This document shows, piece by piece, positions 33,794-42,480 of a stretch of 64,000 nt of DNA (position 1 is the first letter of the stretch; each line of letters begins with the position of its first letter). A program made the translations under genes and the position numbers. The DNA lies in NCBI RefSeq assembly GCF_047425875.1, contig NZ_CP179727.1, forward strand, positions 1,922,001-1,986,000, in the 5' to 3' direction. The stretch comes from Macrococcoides animalis (GTDB lineage: Bacteria > Bacillota > Bacilli > Staphylococcales > Staphylococcaceae). The notes beneath the pieces were generated by a model, which searched no databases, was not told the DNA's origin, and was given only the letters and a program-made list of their open reading frames with translations.

Positions 33794-36190
33794 TTAGTTT
33801 TCGTTATCTTTCTTCTTATCACTCGTCGGTTTGGCATTTTGATTTGCTTTAGAAAGATTATCTGCTGCACTTGATTTAGATGATATCTTTTTCTTCGTAT
33901 CATTATCTAGTTTTTCACCCATACGCAGTAATACCTTTCTGTCATCGAGTTTTTTCTTCATCGTATCTGTTTTCTCCCAAACAAGACTTTCTTTTACAGG
34001 CTCAGTGCCATCACATTCGCCTTTTTTAGCCATTGTATATTGACACAATTCGATTTTAGAAACGCTTGCAGGTTGTTCAAATATTTGTCCAACACCCATT
34101 TGCAATTGATCTTGTGTCGTGATTTGGTTCGCAATATCACGCCATAACTTCAATTGGTAATGGTTTTCTTCATCGAAAGAAGTTGGGACATCATATCCCA
34201 TCCAAATCCCCATTGTGACTTTCGGGTTATAACCAATAAATAAACTATCTTTACCTTCTTGTGCTGTACCAGTTTTACCAGCCCAATCTTGGTTATACAT
34301 AAATGTACCTTTTAGTTGATAGGCACTTCCTGTATCTAATACGCCGCGTAACATGTCTGTTGTTATATAGGCTGTTTCTGGACTGTATACACGTACTGGA
34401 CGCGCTTTATGTTGATAAATGACTTTACCATCTCGAGTCTTGATTGACTCAATCATATAGCTCTCTTGGTAGTTCCCTTTGTTCGCTAAAGTAGAGAAGC
34501 CATCAACATTATTTTCTAATGTAATATCTGTTGCTCCGAGTGCTAATGATAAATTCTCTTGTTCAGATGCTGGGATATTGAAGTTCATCTTTTGCAGTAG
34601 TTCCCAAGGCTTTCTGTCCATAATGCTTGAGTATAATCGTAATGTACTTAAGTTCAGGGAGTTCTCTAATGCATAACGCGTTGTTACTACGTTATATTCC
34701 ATGCGTGCATAGTTCTCAGGTGAATAGCCATTATAATCAAATTTTCTATCCAGTAGGGCTGCTTCAGGTGCTGTCATACCGTATTCAATTGCAGGAGCAT
34801 ATGTTAATAATGGTTTAATCGTAGATCCTGGTGAACGTTTTGTTTTAGTCGCATGGTTATTTTGAGAATCTTTATGGTCACGTCCACCGATGAATGACAG
34901 AATTTTTCCTGAATCATTTTCTTTTAATAATACGCCAACTTCCATATTAATCGGTTTTTCTTTGCCATTGACGGTTGCATTCCTCGCATAAGAATAATAG
35001 TTAGGATTCGATTTAATTTGATCCATTGTGTCGAAGATTTTTTTGTGTATTGTTGTATCGATGATGTAACCATTGTTTCTGATAGCACGGTTAGCGATGC
35101 CAACATATTTTTCTTCTAATACTGGTGTTTCATCTAATTCTTGTCGTGAAATATTATCTTTTTCTGCGAATATATATTTTAATATATCAATCGCACGAGA
35201 TTCCACTTCTTGCGTTAAAAATGGGTATTGCTCGTTTGGTGCGATGAAATCTTTAGTGAAAGATTTTTTTAAGTCAAACTTCTTTGCTTGCTCATATTCT
35301 GTTTTCGTAATTTTTTTCTCTTGATACATACGTTGCAGTACATATTGCTGACGTTCAAATCCAAATGTAAGATCTTTTTCTTTTTTTACTTTACCTGTTT
35401 GCAAGAAAGGAGTGTATGTATATGGATTTTGTGGCATACCTGCAAGATATGCAGCTTGAGCAATGTTTAACTTTTTAGCATCTACACCGAAAATACCACG
35501 CGCAGCTGCTTGTATACCGGCAATATTTTGACCATTTGTATTTCGACCGAAACTTACGACATTCAAATAAGCTTCGATGATTTCTTTTTTAGATAAAGTT
35601 TTCTCGACTTTAAATGATAACATCATTTCTTTTGCTTTACGTTTAAATGAAGTTTCGTTAGTTAAGAGTTGATTTTTAATCAATTGCTGTGTTAATGTAC
35701 TTCCACCACTTGTTACTCCCGTATTTAAGAATTCTTGTGCGGTTGCACGAATAAATGCTTTCGGTACGATTCCGTTATGTTTATAGAAATTTTCATCTTC
35801 AGTCGCGATTAACGCATCGATAACATGAGGGCTCATCTTATCGTATTTTATTACTTCCCGTTGAACATCAGCATTTAACGTGCCTAGTGACTCCCCAGTT
35901 CCGAAATAAACGGTTGTACTTTCAGTCATTTCGTATAAAGATTTTTTTAGGGAAGCAATGTTCTTAACAGGCTCATCTTTAACAAGTGCTAAGAAATAAC
36001 CTGTGCCGAGACCTAACAGTAAAGTACCAAGTAAAAGGCCCGTAATCAATAAGAACAAGACAGTACGTGTTAAAGTTTCGTAAATACCATGAAACCATAC
36101 GTAAGGTGTGAATTCTATCGACTTAAATGTTGATTTTATATTTTCTTTTTTTTCTTTAGGTTTGAATAATTGGCGTTGTTTTTTCGGCAT
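33794..36190 (-). CDS. Class A penicillin-binding protein (glycosyltransferase plus transpeptidase)
   Basis: 798 residues. Basic cytoplasmic tail, one membrane helix (~residues 41-66), then a GT51 domain (IATEDENFYKHNGIVPKAFIRA, GGSTLTQQLIKNQ, RKAKEMMLSFKVEKTLSKKEIIEAYLN). The transpeptidase domain has PGSTIKPLL (active serine), SLNLST (SXN) and AGKTGTAQEG (KTG). A lysine/aspartate-rich tail follows residue ~745. It polymerises glycan and crosslinks peptides outside the membrane. CAGGAGG precedes the ATG. Staphylococcal classification of this protein (PBP1A/1B-like) differs between species; it is not PBP2a-like, since it carries GT51. Confidence 0.95.
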   Translation of the reverse strand: MPKKQRQLFKPKEKKENIKSTFKSIEFTPYVWFHGIYETLTRTVLFLLITGLLLGTLLLGLGTGYFLALVKDEPVKNIASLKKSLYEMTESTTVYFGTGESLGTLNADVQREVIKYDKMSPHVIDALIATEDENFYKHNGIVPKAFIRATAQEFLNTGVTSGGSTLTQQLIKNQLLTNETSFKRKAKEMMLSFKVEKTLSKKEIIEAYLNVVSFGRNTNGQNIAGIQAAARGIFGVDAKKLNIAQAAYLAGMPQNPYTYTPFLQTGKVKKEKDLTFGFERQQYVLQRMYQEKKITKTEYEQAKKFDLKKSFTKDFIAPNEQYPFLTQEVESRAIDILKYIFAEKDNISRQELDETPVLEEKYVGIANRAIRNNGYIIDTTIHKKIFDTMDQIKSNPNYYSYARNATVNGKEKPINMEVGVLLKENDSGKILSFIGGRDHKDSQNNHATKTKRSPGSTIKPLLTYAPAIEYGMTAPEAALLDRKFDYNGYSPENYARMEYNVVTTRYALENSLNLSTLRLYSSIMDRKPWELLQKMNFNIPASEQENLSLALGATDITLENNVDGFSTLANKGNYQESYMIESIKTRDGKVIYQHKARPVRVYSPETAYITTDMLRGVLDTGSAYQLKGTFMYNQDWAGKTGTAQEGKDSLFIGYNPKVTMGIWMGYDVPTSFDEENHYQLKLWRDIANQITTQDQLQMGVGQIFEQPASVSKIELCQYTMAKKGECDGTEPVKESLVWEKTDTMKKKLDDRKVLLRMGEKLDNDTKKKISSKSSAADNLSKANQNAKPTSDKKKDNEN

Positions 36191-36247
36191 ACAAAATTCC
36201 TCCTGAATATTTTTTTAGTATATCATAATTTCAGGGTATTGACGTTA

Positions 36248-36275
36248 TTGAATCTATTGTTTACACTAGTATCAT
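36248..36275 (+). promoter_or_regulatory. Promoter of the tyrS leader
   Basis: TTGAAT (36248-36253), 16-nt spacer, TATCAT (36270-36275). A transcript starting near 36282 would hold the whole T-box. Confidence 0.55.
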
Positions 36276-36282
36276 AATTTAA

Positions 36283-36508
36283 ATTGAAACGAATATAAAG
36301 GTTTTTAGGAGAAGTAATGTGGCACATTGAATTTAGAGACTTAGTGGTTGGTGAAAACTAAGCAATGGAAGCATGAATACACCTAATCATAATGACCTTA
36401 AGGATAATGACCTTTTCATTAATAAGTGATGATTGATATCATAAGTATGGTGGTACCGTGCGTGAGCACCCTTACATTTAATTGTAGGGGTGTTCTTTAT
36501 TTTTTTTA
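36283..36508 (+). promoter_or_regulatory. Tyrosine T-box leader of tyrS
   Basis: The 393-nt gap between the PBP and tyrS genes holds a T-box riboswitch. The specifier loop reads GAA-TAC-ACC, with the Tyr codon UAC at 36378-36380. The T-box sequence GGTGGTACCGTG (36449-36460) follows. Then comes a terminator hairpin (about 36464-36496, GCACCCTTACA with TGTAGGGGTG) and a T-run to 36508. Uncharged tRNA-Tyr pairing at the specifier and at the bulge favours the antiterminator and turns tyrS on. Confidence 0.93.
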
Positions 36509-36583
36509 TGATTGACTTTATTCATTATAAGTGACCTTTATATATCGTTGATTTAAACAATAAATATTAGAGGAGGAACAAAG

Positions 36584-37840
36584 ATGGCAAATGCATTATT
36601 AGAAGAATTAAAGTGGAGAGGTTTAATCTATCAAGAGACTCATCCTGAAGAAATTGAAGCATTATTAAATAAGGAGAGTGTTAGTGTATATTGCGGAACT
36701 GATCCAACGGCAGACAGCTTGCATATTGGTCACTTGTTACCTTTCATGACATTAAAGAGATTCCAACAACATGGTCACCGTCCAGTCGTATTAATCGGTG
36801 GGGCAACAGGTATGATTGGAGATCCATCGGGTCGTACGGACGAGCGTACCTTACAGACGTTAGAGCAAGTACAACACAACGTAGATGGTATTCGTGCACA
36901 AATGGAACAATTATTCGATTTTGGCGGCGAAACGGGCGCGATGCGCGTAGATAATAAAGATTGGTTAGGTCAAATTGATTTATTAACGTTCCTTCGTGAC
37001 TACGGAAAGCACGTAGGTGTGAACTACTTATTAAGTAAAGATAGTATCGCATCTCGTTTAGAGACAGGTATTTCATTTACAGAGTTTACTTACACAATTC
37101 TTCAAGCGATTGACTTCGGTCATTTAAACAAAGAACATAACGTGAAGCTTCAAATTGGTGGGAGTGACCAATGGGGTAACATTACGAGTGGTTTAGAATT
37201 AATGCGTCGTATGTACGGTGAAGTTGAAGCGTTTGGTATGACTGTGCCTTTAGTTGTAAAGTCTGACGGTAAGAAGTTTGGTAAATCAGAAGGTGGGGCA
37301 ATATGGTTAGATCGTACGAAGACTAGCCCTTATGAGTTTTACCAATTCTGGATCAATACACCTGATAGCGATGTGATAAAATTCTTGAAATATTTCACAT
37401 TCTTAAGCAAAGAGGAAATTGATGCTTTAGAAACATCAGTAGAGACTGAACCACACTTACGTTTAGCTCAGAAGAAACTTGGTGAAGAGGTAACGAAATA
37501 TGTGCATGACGAAGCAGCTTTAGAAGAAGCAATTAACATTACAAATGCTTTATTCAAAGGTGATTTAAAAGCTTTAACGGCGGATCAATTACGTACAAGT
37601 TTTAAAGATGTACCTCAAAAGACAGTAATTAATACAAATATCGTAGAAGTATTAATCGAAGCGGGGATTGCACCAAGTAAACGTCAAGCTCGTGAAGATG
37701 TTACAAACGGTGCGATTTCATTAAACGGTGAAAAAGTGACGGATACAAATCACGAAATCACATCTGCAGATAAGATTGAAGATGAGTTTACTATTATTCG
37801 TCGCGGTAAGAAGAAGTACTTTATGGTGACTTATAAATAA
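36584..37840 (+). CDS. tyrS: Tyrosyl-tRNA synthetase
   Basis: 418 residues. HIGH motif in DSLHIGHLLPFM (residues ~45-54), QIGGSDQWGNITSG, and the KMSKS-equivalent KFGKS near residue 230. A C-terminal S4 domain starts near residue 350 (SKRQAREDVTNGAISLNGEKV). Class I enzyme charging tRNA-Tyr. GAGGAGG is spaced 7-8 nt from ATG. It is controlled by the T-box leader just upstream and closed by a perfect palindromic terminator. Confidence 0.98.
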   Translation: MANALLEELKWRGLIYQETHPEEIEALLNKESVSVYCGTDPTADSLHIGHLLPFMTLKRFQQHGHRPVVLIGGATGMIGDPSGRTDERTLQTLEQVQHNVDGIRAQMEQLFDFGGETGAMRVDNKDWLGQIDLLTFLRDYGKHVGVNYLLSKDSIASRLETGISFTEFTYTILQAIDFGHLNKEHNVKLQIGGSDQWGNITSGLELMRRMYGEVEAFGMTVPLVVKSDGKKFGKSEGGAIWLDRTKTSPYEFYQFWINTPDSDVIKFLKYFTFLSKEEIDALETSVETEPHLRLAQKKLGEEVTKYVHDEAALEEAINITNALFKGDLKALTADQLRTSFKDVPQKTVINTNIVEVLIEAGIAPSKRQAREDVTNGAISLNGEKVTDTNHEITSADKIEDEFTIIRRGKKKYFMVTYK

Positions 37841-37847
37841 TACTATG

Positions 37848-37881
37848 GAGATGAAGTACTGATCAGTACTTCATCTCTTTT
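37848..37881 (+). terminator. Terminator after tyrS
   Basis: GAGATGAAGTACT pairs with AGTACTTCATCTC around GATC, followed by TTTT. Confidence 0.93.
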
Positions 37882-37956
37882 AATTTCTTTTATAGAAAGG
37901 GTTTATAGACGTAATTAAAGGGTAATAATAAATACTTACATAAAAGGAGAAATGAT

Positions 37957-38550
37957 ATGAAAAAATTATTAATACCTATTATCGGATTAGTTGTTTTATT
38001 ATTAATTATTGGAAGTATGTTAATCGGTCCTTATAACAAATTAGTTGGACTAGATGCAGATGTTCAAAATGCAGAAGCAAAAATTGATACTCAGTTACAA
38101 AGACGTTTAGATTTAATTCCTAACTTAGTTGAAACAGTAAAAGGTTATGCAAAACATGAAGAGAAAGTATTTAAAGATGTATCTGATGCACGTGCTAAAT
38201 TAGCTGGTGCTGCAAAAGGTGAATCTATGGAAGCGAAAGCAAATGCCAATGCAGAGTTAAACTCAGCATTAAGTCGTTTAATTGCGATCCAAGAGAATTA
38301 TCCAAACTTAAAAGCAGATACACAGTTTACAGGTCTACGTGATGAATTGGCGGGCACAGAAAACCGTATCGCAGTTGCACGTAACGATTACAATGATATT
38401 GTTACAACTTATAATAAAGCTGTCAGAAGTTTTCCAGCTGCATTATATGCAGGATTACTTGGATTTGAAAAGAAAGAATTCTTTAAAGCGGATGAAGCTG
38501 CAAACAAAGCACCAAGTATTGATTTTAATGCTGATAAGGAAACAAAATAA
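37957..38550 (+). CDS. lemA: LemA family membrane protein
   Basis: 197 residues. N-terminal membrane helix (LLIPIIGLVVLLLIIGSMLI), then the LemA helical domain (YNKLVGLDADVQNAEAKIDTQLQRRLDLIPNLVETVKGYAKHEE, then AIQENYPNLKADTQF). LemA proteins are small membrane-anchored helical proteins, exported N-terminus outside in some species, of unknown function. AAAGGAG precedes the ATG. Overlaps the TPM-domain gene by one nucleotide (TAATG); this pairing recurs across bacteria. Confidence 0.94.
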   Translation: MKKLLIPIIGLVVLLLIIGSMLIGPYNKLVGLDADVQNAEAKIDTQLQRRLDLIPNLVETVKGYAKHEEKVFKDVSDARAKLAGAAKGESMEAKANANAELNSALSRLIAIQENYPNLKADTQFTGLRDELAGTENRIAVARNDYNDIVTTYNKAVRSFPAALYAGLLGFEKKEFFKADEAANKAPSIDFNADKETK

Positions 38551-39416
38551 TGTTTAAGAAAAAGTTCGCGATTTTTATCGCGACTTTCTTAATCTTCATC
38601 ATTACTTTACCGGTTAGTGCAGCTGAACCTTTGCCAAAGCTTGAGCAACCGATTTTTGTTCAGGACCATGTCGGAATTTTTAAACAAAATGAAAAAGATT
38701 TCATTAATCAACGTGGTAAAACACTACAACAAGGAACAACAGCTGAAATCTTAATCATGACAATGCCGACAATAGGGCAAGAAGTAAGAGGAGATTATGC
38801 ACTTCGTGCCGGACGAGAGTACGGTGTCGGAGATAAAGAAAAAAGAAATGGTGTCGTTATTCTTTTCAATTTAGATAACGGTAACGAGTATAGAAATAGA
38901 GGTATTGAAGTCCAAGTTGGATACGGATTAGAAGGTGTCTTAAATGATGCTAAAGTCGGTGCCATGATTGATAAGTACGCAATGCCTGATGTTCAAAAAG
39001 CTTTAGCTGTCGATCCAAAAGGTGAAAGTGCTGAAAGCAAGGCACTTTACGCTCAAGGGTTAGGTAAGTTATACAATGCCATTTTTGATGAAGTCAGTGA
39101 AAGTTATGGGTTTGATGGTGAAAAATATACGCGAGATACCCCGATGGTAGATGAAAGTACGGAAGGTATTAGCGTATTTGAAATATTAATTGGTTTATTT
39201 CTTTTATATCTAGTCATCTCAATCTTTATGGGTGGCGGCCGTGGAGGCGGCGGTAGTGGTGGACGTAGACGTTCATCAGGACCTGTCATCTTCTTCCCAA
39301 CTGGAGGCGGTTTTGGAGGAGGATTCTCATCTGGAGGCTTCGGTGGCGGAGGCTTCGGTGGCGGAGGTTTCGGCGGAGGAGACTTTGGCGGTGGCGGTGC
39401 CGGTAGAGGATTCTAA
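38550..39416 (+). CDS. TPM-domain membrane protein with glycine-rich tail (YgcG family)
   Basis: 288 residues. Signal peptide ending near VSAAEP (residue ~26), an extracellular TPM (TPM_phosphatase) domain from ~35 to 180 (VQDHVGIFKQNEKDFI, LRAGREYGVGDKEKRNGVVILF, GLEGVLNDAKVG), a membrane helix near 211-227 (ILIGLFLLYLVISIFMG), and a very glycine-rich tail (FGGGGFGGGDFGGGGAGRGF). TPM domains occur in thylakoid TLP18.3 and in membrane-stress modules; activity here is unknown. Co-translated with lemA. The glycine tail is low complexity and looks cell-facing. Confidence 0.9.
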   Translation: MFKKKFAIFIATFLIFIITLPVSAAEPLPKLEQPIFVQDHVGIFKQNEKDFINQRGKTLQQGTTAEILIMTMPTIGQEVRGDYALRAGREYGVGDKEKRNGVVILFNLDNGNEYRNRGIEVQVGYGLEGVLNDAKVGAMIDKYAMPDVQKALAVDPKGESAESKALYAQGLGKLYNAIFDEVSESYGFDGEKYTRDTPMVDESTEGISVFEILIGLFLLYLVISIFMGGGRGGGGSGGRRRSSGPVIFFPTGGGFGGGFSSGGFGGGGFGGGGFGGGDFGGGGAGRGF

Positions 39417-39420
39417 TATA

Positions 39421-39457
39421 AAATGAGCGACACTTTTGAAGTGTCGCTCATTTTTTT
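39421..39457. terminator. Bidirectional terminator after lemA-TPM
   Basis: AAATGAGCGACACTT pairs with AAGTGTCGCTCATTT, loop TTGA or shorter, then T-run. The convergent HtrA-like gene ends 60 nt further on. Confidence 0.93.
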
Positions 39458-39518
39458 CTATAGCTTTATAAGTCAGTAGCTAGCATTAGAGGTAAATATC
39501 GCTAGCCTTAACATCTTT

Positions 39519-40748
39519 TTATTTATCTTCCGTACTTCTTAAAGTAAGTTCTACTTCTTTTTCTTTACCTTCACGAATCACTTTAAATGTCACTTTATCT
39601 CCAGCTTTTTTGTTCTTATAAATGTAATTACGCACATCTCCATCAGTCTTCACATCTTGTCCTTCTACTTGTACGATAACATCACCTTCTTTGAATACTT
39701 TTCCAGCTTTTTCATCAGCACTCGCTACGAGAGCGCCATGATTCACTGTTACTTTCATTTCATTCAAATAGTTTGAAGGGACTGATTCTACACTTACTAA
39801 TGCAAGACCCATAAATGGACGTACAACTTTACCATCTTTGACAAGTTTGTCGATTAAAACTTTCGTATCGTTTGAAGGTATAGCAAATCCTAATCCTTCA
39901 ACTGTATCTGCTGAAATTTTCAGAGTATTAATACCGATTAATTGGCCTTGATTATTAATTAAAGCACCACCAGAGTTACCAGGGTTAATCGCTGCATCTG
40001 TTTGTATCGCTTTTACGGATGATTCGCCAGCCGATGTTTCGACTTTCATCGTACGTTCTTTTGCACTAATAATACCTTCCGTTACACTACCTGATAATTC
40101 TACACCGAGTGGGTTTCCAATCGCATAAACTGTATCCCCAACTCTGATTTTAGATGAATCTGCGAATGGAATAGGTTTGATATCATAATTACCGGTGATT
40201 TTAAGGACAGCAATATCTGTTAATGCATCTTTACCGATTAAAGTGCCATCTACTGTATCTCCAGTTGATAGACGAACTTTTAAGTCTTTAGCACCTTCAA
40301 CAACATGATTATTCGTTACGATATAAGCTTCATCATCAGATACTTGATAAATAACGCCTGATCCTGTTCCAGCTGGCGTTTCTTCTGTACTACCACTTTC
40401 TCCACGTAGTATATCAAATATGCTACTGTTGGCCTGTTGCATGTTAATAACACCTACTACGGCAGGAGACACTTCTTCTAACATATCGGCAAGTTGCACA
40501 TTATTACCTGATGATTTCTGGTCAACTTGAATAGGTGTAGTTGCTGGATTATTATTTGCATCGTTTTGTGGAGAGAATAATTGCGGTAATTGCATCGCAC
40601 CGATTGTTAAACCAGAACCTAAAATCGCTGCAAGCAATAATTTAAGAAAACTTGGTCCTTTCTTTTGTTTATAACTACTATTCGTTGGTTCTGTATAATA
40701 TTGTGTGGATTCATATGTATTGTTTTCTTGCCCTTCAAATTTGTCCAT
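39519..40748 (-). CDS. HtrA/DegP-like membrane-anchored serine protease
   Basis: 409 residues. Cytoplasmic tail, one membrane helix (~33-53, FLKLLLAAILGSGLTIGAMQL), then a trypsin-like domain with TNNHVVEGA (His), DALTDIAVLKI (Asp) and GNSGGALINNQGQ (Ser). A single PDZ domain follows (VNHGALVASADEKAGKVFKEGDVIVQVEG). Such proteases degrade or refold misfolded envelope proteins on the outer membrane face. AAGGGGG is 7-8 nt before the ATG. Gene position matches the staphylococcal HtrA-like gene beside tyrS. Confidence 0.94.
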   Translation of the reverse strand: MDKFEGQENNTYESTQYYTEPTNSSYKQKKGPSFLKLLLAAILGSGLTIGAMQLPQLFSPQNDANNNPATTPIQVDQKSSGNNVQLADMLEEVSPAVVGVINMQQANSSIFDILRGESGSTEETPAGTGSGVIYQVSDDEAYIVTNNHVVEGAKDLKVRLSTGDTVDGTLIGKDALTDIAVLKITGNYDIKPIPFADSSKIRVGDTVYAIGNPLGVELSGSVTEGIISAKERTMKVETSAGESSVKAIQTDAAINPGNSGGALINNQGQLIGINTLKISADTVEGLGFAIPSNDTKVLIDKLVKDGKVVRPFMGLALVSVESVPSNYLNEMKVTVNHGALVASADEKAGKVFKEGDVIVQVEGQDVKTDGDVRNYIYKNKKAGDKVTFKVIREGKEKEVELTLRSTEDK

Positions 40749-40927
40749 AATATTTCCCCCTTATAAAAAATATAAATATAATAAAATAAGATAACATTTT
40801 TACTTATTTTATTCATATAATAGCCCTTAAGTTCACAAAATATTTAAATACATAAAAATTATCGTCATGTATATACTTTATGATAAAATAAATAAAAAGT
40901 CATTTAAAATGATAAGGAGTCTACCTG

Positions 40928-41536
40928 ATGTATAAATTTTTGGCAACGATTATTTATTTAGTAACAAATATAGTATTACGTAAAGTAAAAGTAATAGGTA
41001 AGGAAAATATTCCTCAAAACGAAGCTTTTATTGTTACTTGTAATCATAGAAGTATGGTTGAGATTATTATTCTTGCGATGGCTTTATATCCAAAAGAAGT
41101 TCACTATATGGCGAAGCAAGAATTATTCAAAGGAAAATTATTAGACCGATTCTTTAGGTCATGTAATGCATTTCCTGTGAATAGAGATAATCCGGGGCCA
41201 TCAACAATTAAAACGCCTGTAAAATTAATTAAAGAAAATAAAATCGTAGGTATTTTTCCTAGTGGGCGTAGAGAAGATAATGCACCCATGAAAAAAGGTG
41301 CAGCAACAATTTCAGTGATGAGTAAATCAAAAATATTACCTGCAGCATATGAAGGACCAAATAGTTTTAAAGATGTTATTTTTGGAAAAGACAAATGTTA
41401 CATTAAGTTTGATCAACCGATTGATAGCCAAAGCTTTATTGCAGCACATAAAAAAAATGAAGCTATAGATCACATTACTGCTACATTAGAAACAAGAACA
41501 AAAGAATTAATTCAAACATTAAAAAACGAAGCGTAA
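40928..41536 (+). CDS. PlsC-like 1-acylglycerol-3-phosphate acyltransferase family protein
   Basis: 202 residues, LPLAT fold. N-terminal hydrophobic segment, then the acceptor motif TCNHRSMVEII (normally NHX4D; here the acidic residue is Glu) and IFPSGRRED, where the family usually has FPEGTR. HYMAKQELFKGKLLDRFFRSCNAFPVNRDN fits motif II. If active it would acylate lysophosphatidic acid at the membrane. The two substitutions make a different acyl acceptor possible. TAAGGAG lies 10-11 nt before ATG. The stop lies inside a terminator hairpin shared with the next, convergent gene. Confidence 0.85.
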   Translation: MYKFLATIIYLVTNIVLRKVKVIGKENIPQNEAFIVTCNHRSMVEIIILAMALYPKEVHYMAKQELFKGKLLDRFFRSCNAFPVNRDNPGPSTIKTPVKLIKENKIVGIFPSGRREDNAPMKKGAATISVMSKSKILPAAYEGPNSFKDVIFGKDKCYIKFDQPIDSQSFIAAHKKNEAIDHITATLETRTKELIQTLKNEA

Positions 41537-41557
41537 CATTTGTTACGCTTCGTTTTT
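41523..41557. terminator. Bidirectional terminator overlapping two gene ends
   Basis: AAAACGAAGCGTAACA pairs with TGTTACGCTTCGTTTT (loop TT); flanked by A-run and T-run. It contains the acyltransferase stop and touches the stop of the convergent small gene. Confidence 0.93.
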
Positions 41558-41770
41558 TTATGTTTTGTATAGATACGTTTCTTTATCCTCTGGATAAATA
41601 AATTCAAGTTTAATGATTTGAGGTTGATTCGTTTGAACAGCAATTGCTTTTGTCTTTTCTTTTATTTTATTGATGTAAGTTATTTTTTCAACTTCAGTTT
41701 GAATTAATTTATATTCTGTTTCTTCTTTAGATGTGTAAGGATAAGACGTTTTCAGTACTATAATACTCAT
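41558..41770 (-). CDS. Hypothetical 70-residue protein
   Basis: Not recognised. MSIIVLKTSYPYTSKEE..., charged, no signal peptide or membrane helix, with a predicted helical lysine/glutamate-rich centre (EVEKITYINKIKEKTKAIAVQ) and strand-like ends. I accept it as real because it has a ribosome site (GTAGGTGAA, 5-7 nt before ATG), a SigB-type promoter 37 nt further up, and its stop abuts a shared terminator. The SigB link suggests a general stress function, by inference. Confidence 0.75.
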   Translation of the reverse strand: MSIIVLKTSYPYTSKEETEYKLIQTEVEKITYINKIKEKTKAIAVQTNQPQIIKLEFIYPEDKETYLYKT

Positions 41771-41813
41771 CAGTCTTCACCTACTCCCAATTATTATTTA
41801 CTTGTTAATCTAA

Positions 41814-41839
41814 TTCCCGTATCTATCATCATTTAAACT
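41814..41839 (-). promoter_or_regulatory. SigB-type promoter of the 70-residue protein gene
   Basis: Read on the minus strand: GTTTAA (41839-41834), 14-nt spacer, GGGAAT (41819-41814). This fits the Bacillus SigB consensus GTTTAA-N13-15-GGGWAW. The rest of the 247-nt gap up to 42018 is AT-rich; I see only a TATAAT-like -10 near 41987 for the DUF1801 gene. Confidence 0.68.
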
Positions 41840-42017
41840 ATAATCAAAGAATAAAATTTTATTTCGTTATGCGTTTTAAACCTACACAATATAATTTGAA
41901 GATATTGATATGTTAACTGATTTTACATTATAAAATAAAAAGTAATTTTTGATAATTCAATATATTAAATATTCAGAATATATAGTATAATTTATAAAAA
42001 TAGCATGGGGGTGCATC

Positions 42018-42437
42018 ATGAAAATACACAGGCTTAAAAAAGAAGATTCGGTTATAGATTTTATTGATGGAATTGATGATGAGAAAAAAAGAAAAGAGTG
42101 TATAATGTTGCTTGATATCTTTGAAGAAACTTCAGGGTATATTGGTAAAATGTGGGGACCGAATATGATTGGTTTTGGAAAGTACCATTATAAATTGAAT
42201 GACCTAATTGAAGGTGATGCTCCGTTAATAGCCTTTGGGATGAAAAAGAGTAAAATCAGTTTATATTTCGCACCAGATAATATCAATCGCGATCGATATT
42301 TAAAGGGTTTAGGTAAACATACATTAGGTAAAACGTGCGTTTATATTAGTGATTTAGAACAAATTGATATTAAAGTATTAAAACAATTGATTGTTGATTC
42401 AATGACATATTTATTGAATCAATATAATAAAGATTAA
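42018..42437 (+). CDS. DUF1801 domain protein
   Basis: 139 residues. IGKMWGPNMIGFGKYHYKLN followed by APLIAFGMKKSKISLYFAP and GKTCVYISDLEQID is the DUF1801 (YdhG/YjbR-like) pattern, a small single-domain fold of unknown function. Predicted soluble. GGGGGTG is spaced 6-7 nt before ATG. Stands alone, convergent with a small gene, sharing a terminator. Confidence 0.82.
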   Translation: MKIHRLKKEDSVIDFIDGIDDEKKRKECIMLLDIFEETSGYIGKMWGPNMIGFGKYHYKLNDLIEGDAPLIAFGMKKSKISLYFAPDNINRDRYLKGLGKHTLGKTCVYISDLEQIDIKVLKQLIVDSMTYLLNQYNKD

Positions 42438-42438
42438 A

Positions 42439-42480
42439 AAAATAATGAATCAAGTTATGCACTTGTTTCATTATTTTTAA
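42439..42480. terminator. Bidirectional terminator between DUF1801 and small minus-strand gene
   Basis: AATAATGAATCAAG pairs with CTTGTTTCATTATT (one mismatch), A-run and T-run flanks. The stop of the convergent gene lies in the loop side. Confidence 0.8.

Noticed and set aside
39232..39426. Second plus-strand frame in the glycine-rich end of the TPM gene
   Set aside because: It reads the glycine repeat in another frame and has no ribosome site.
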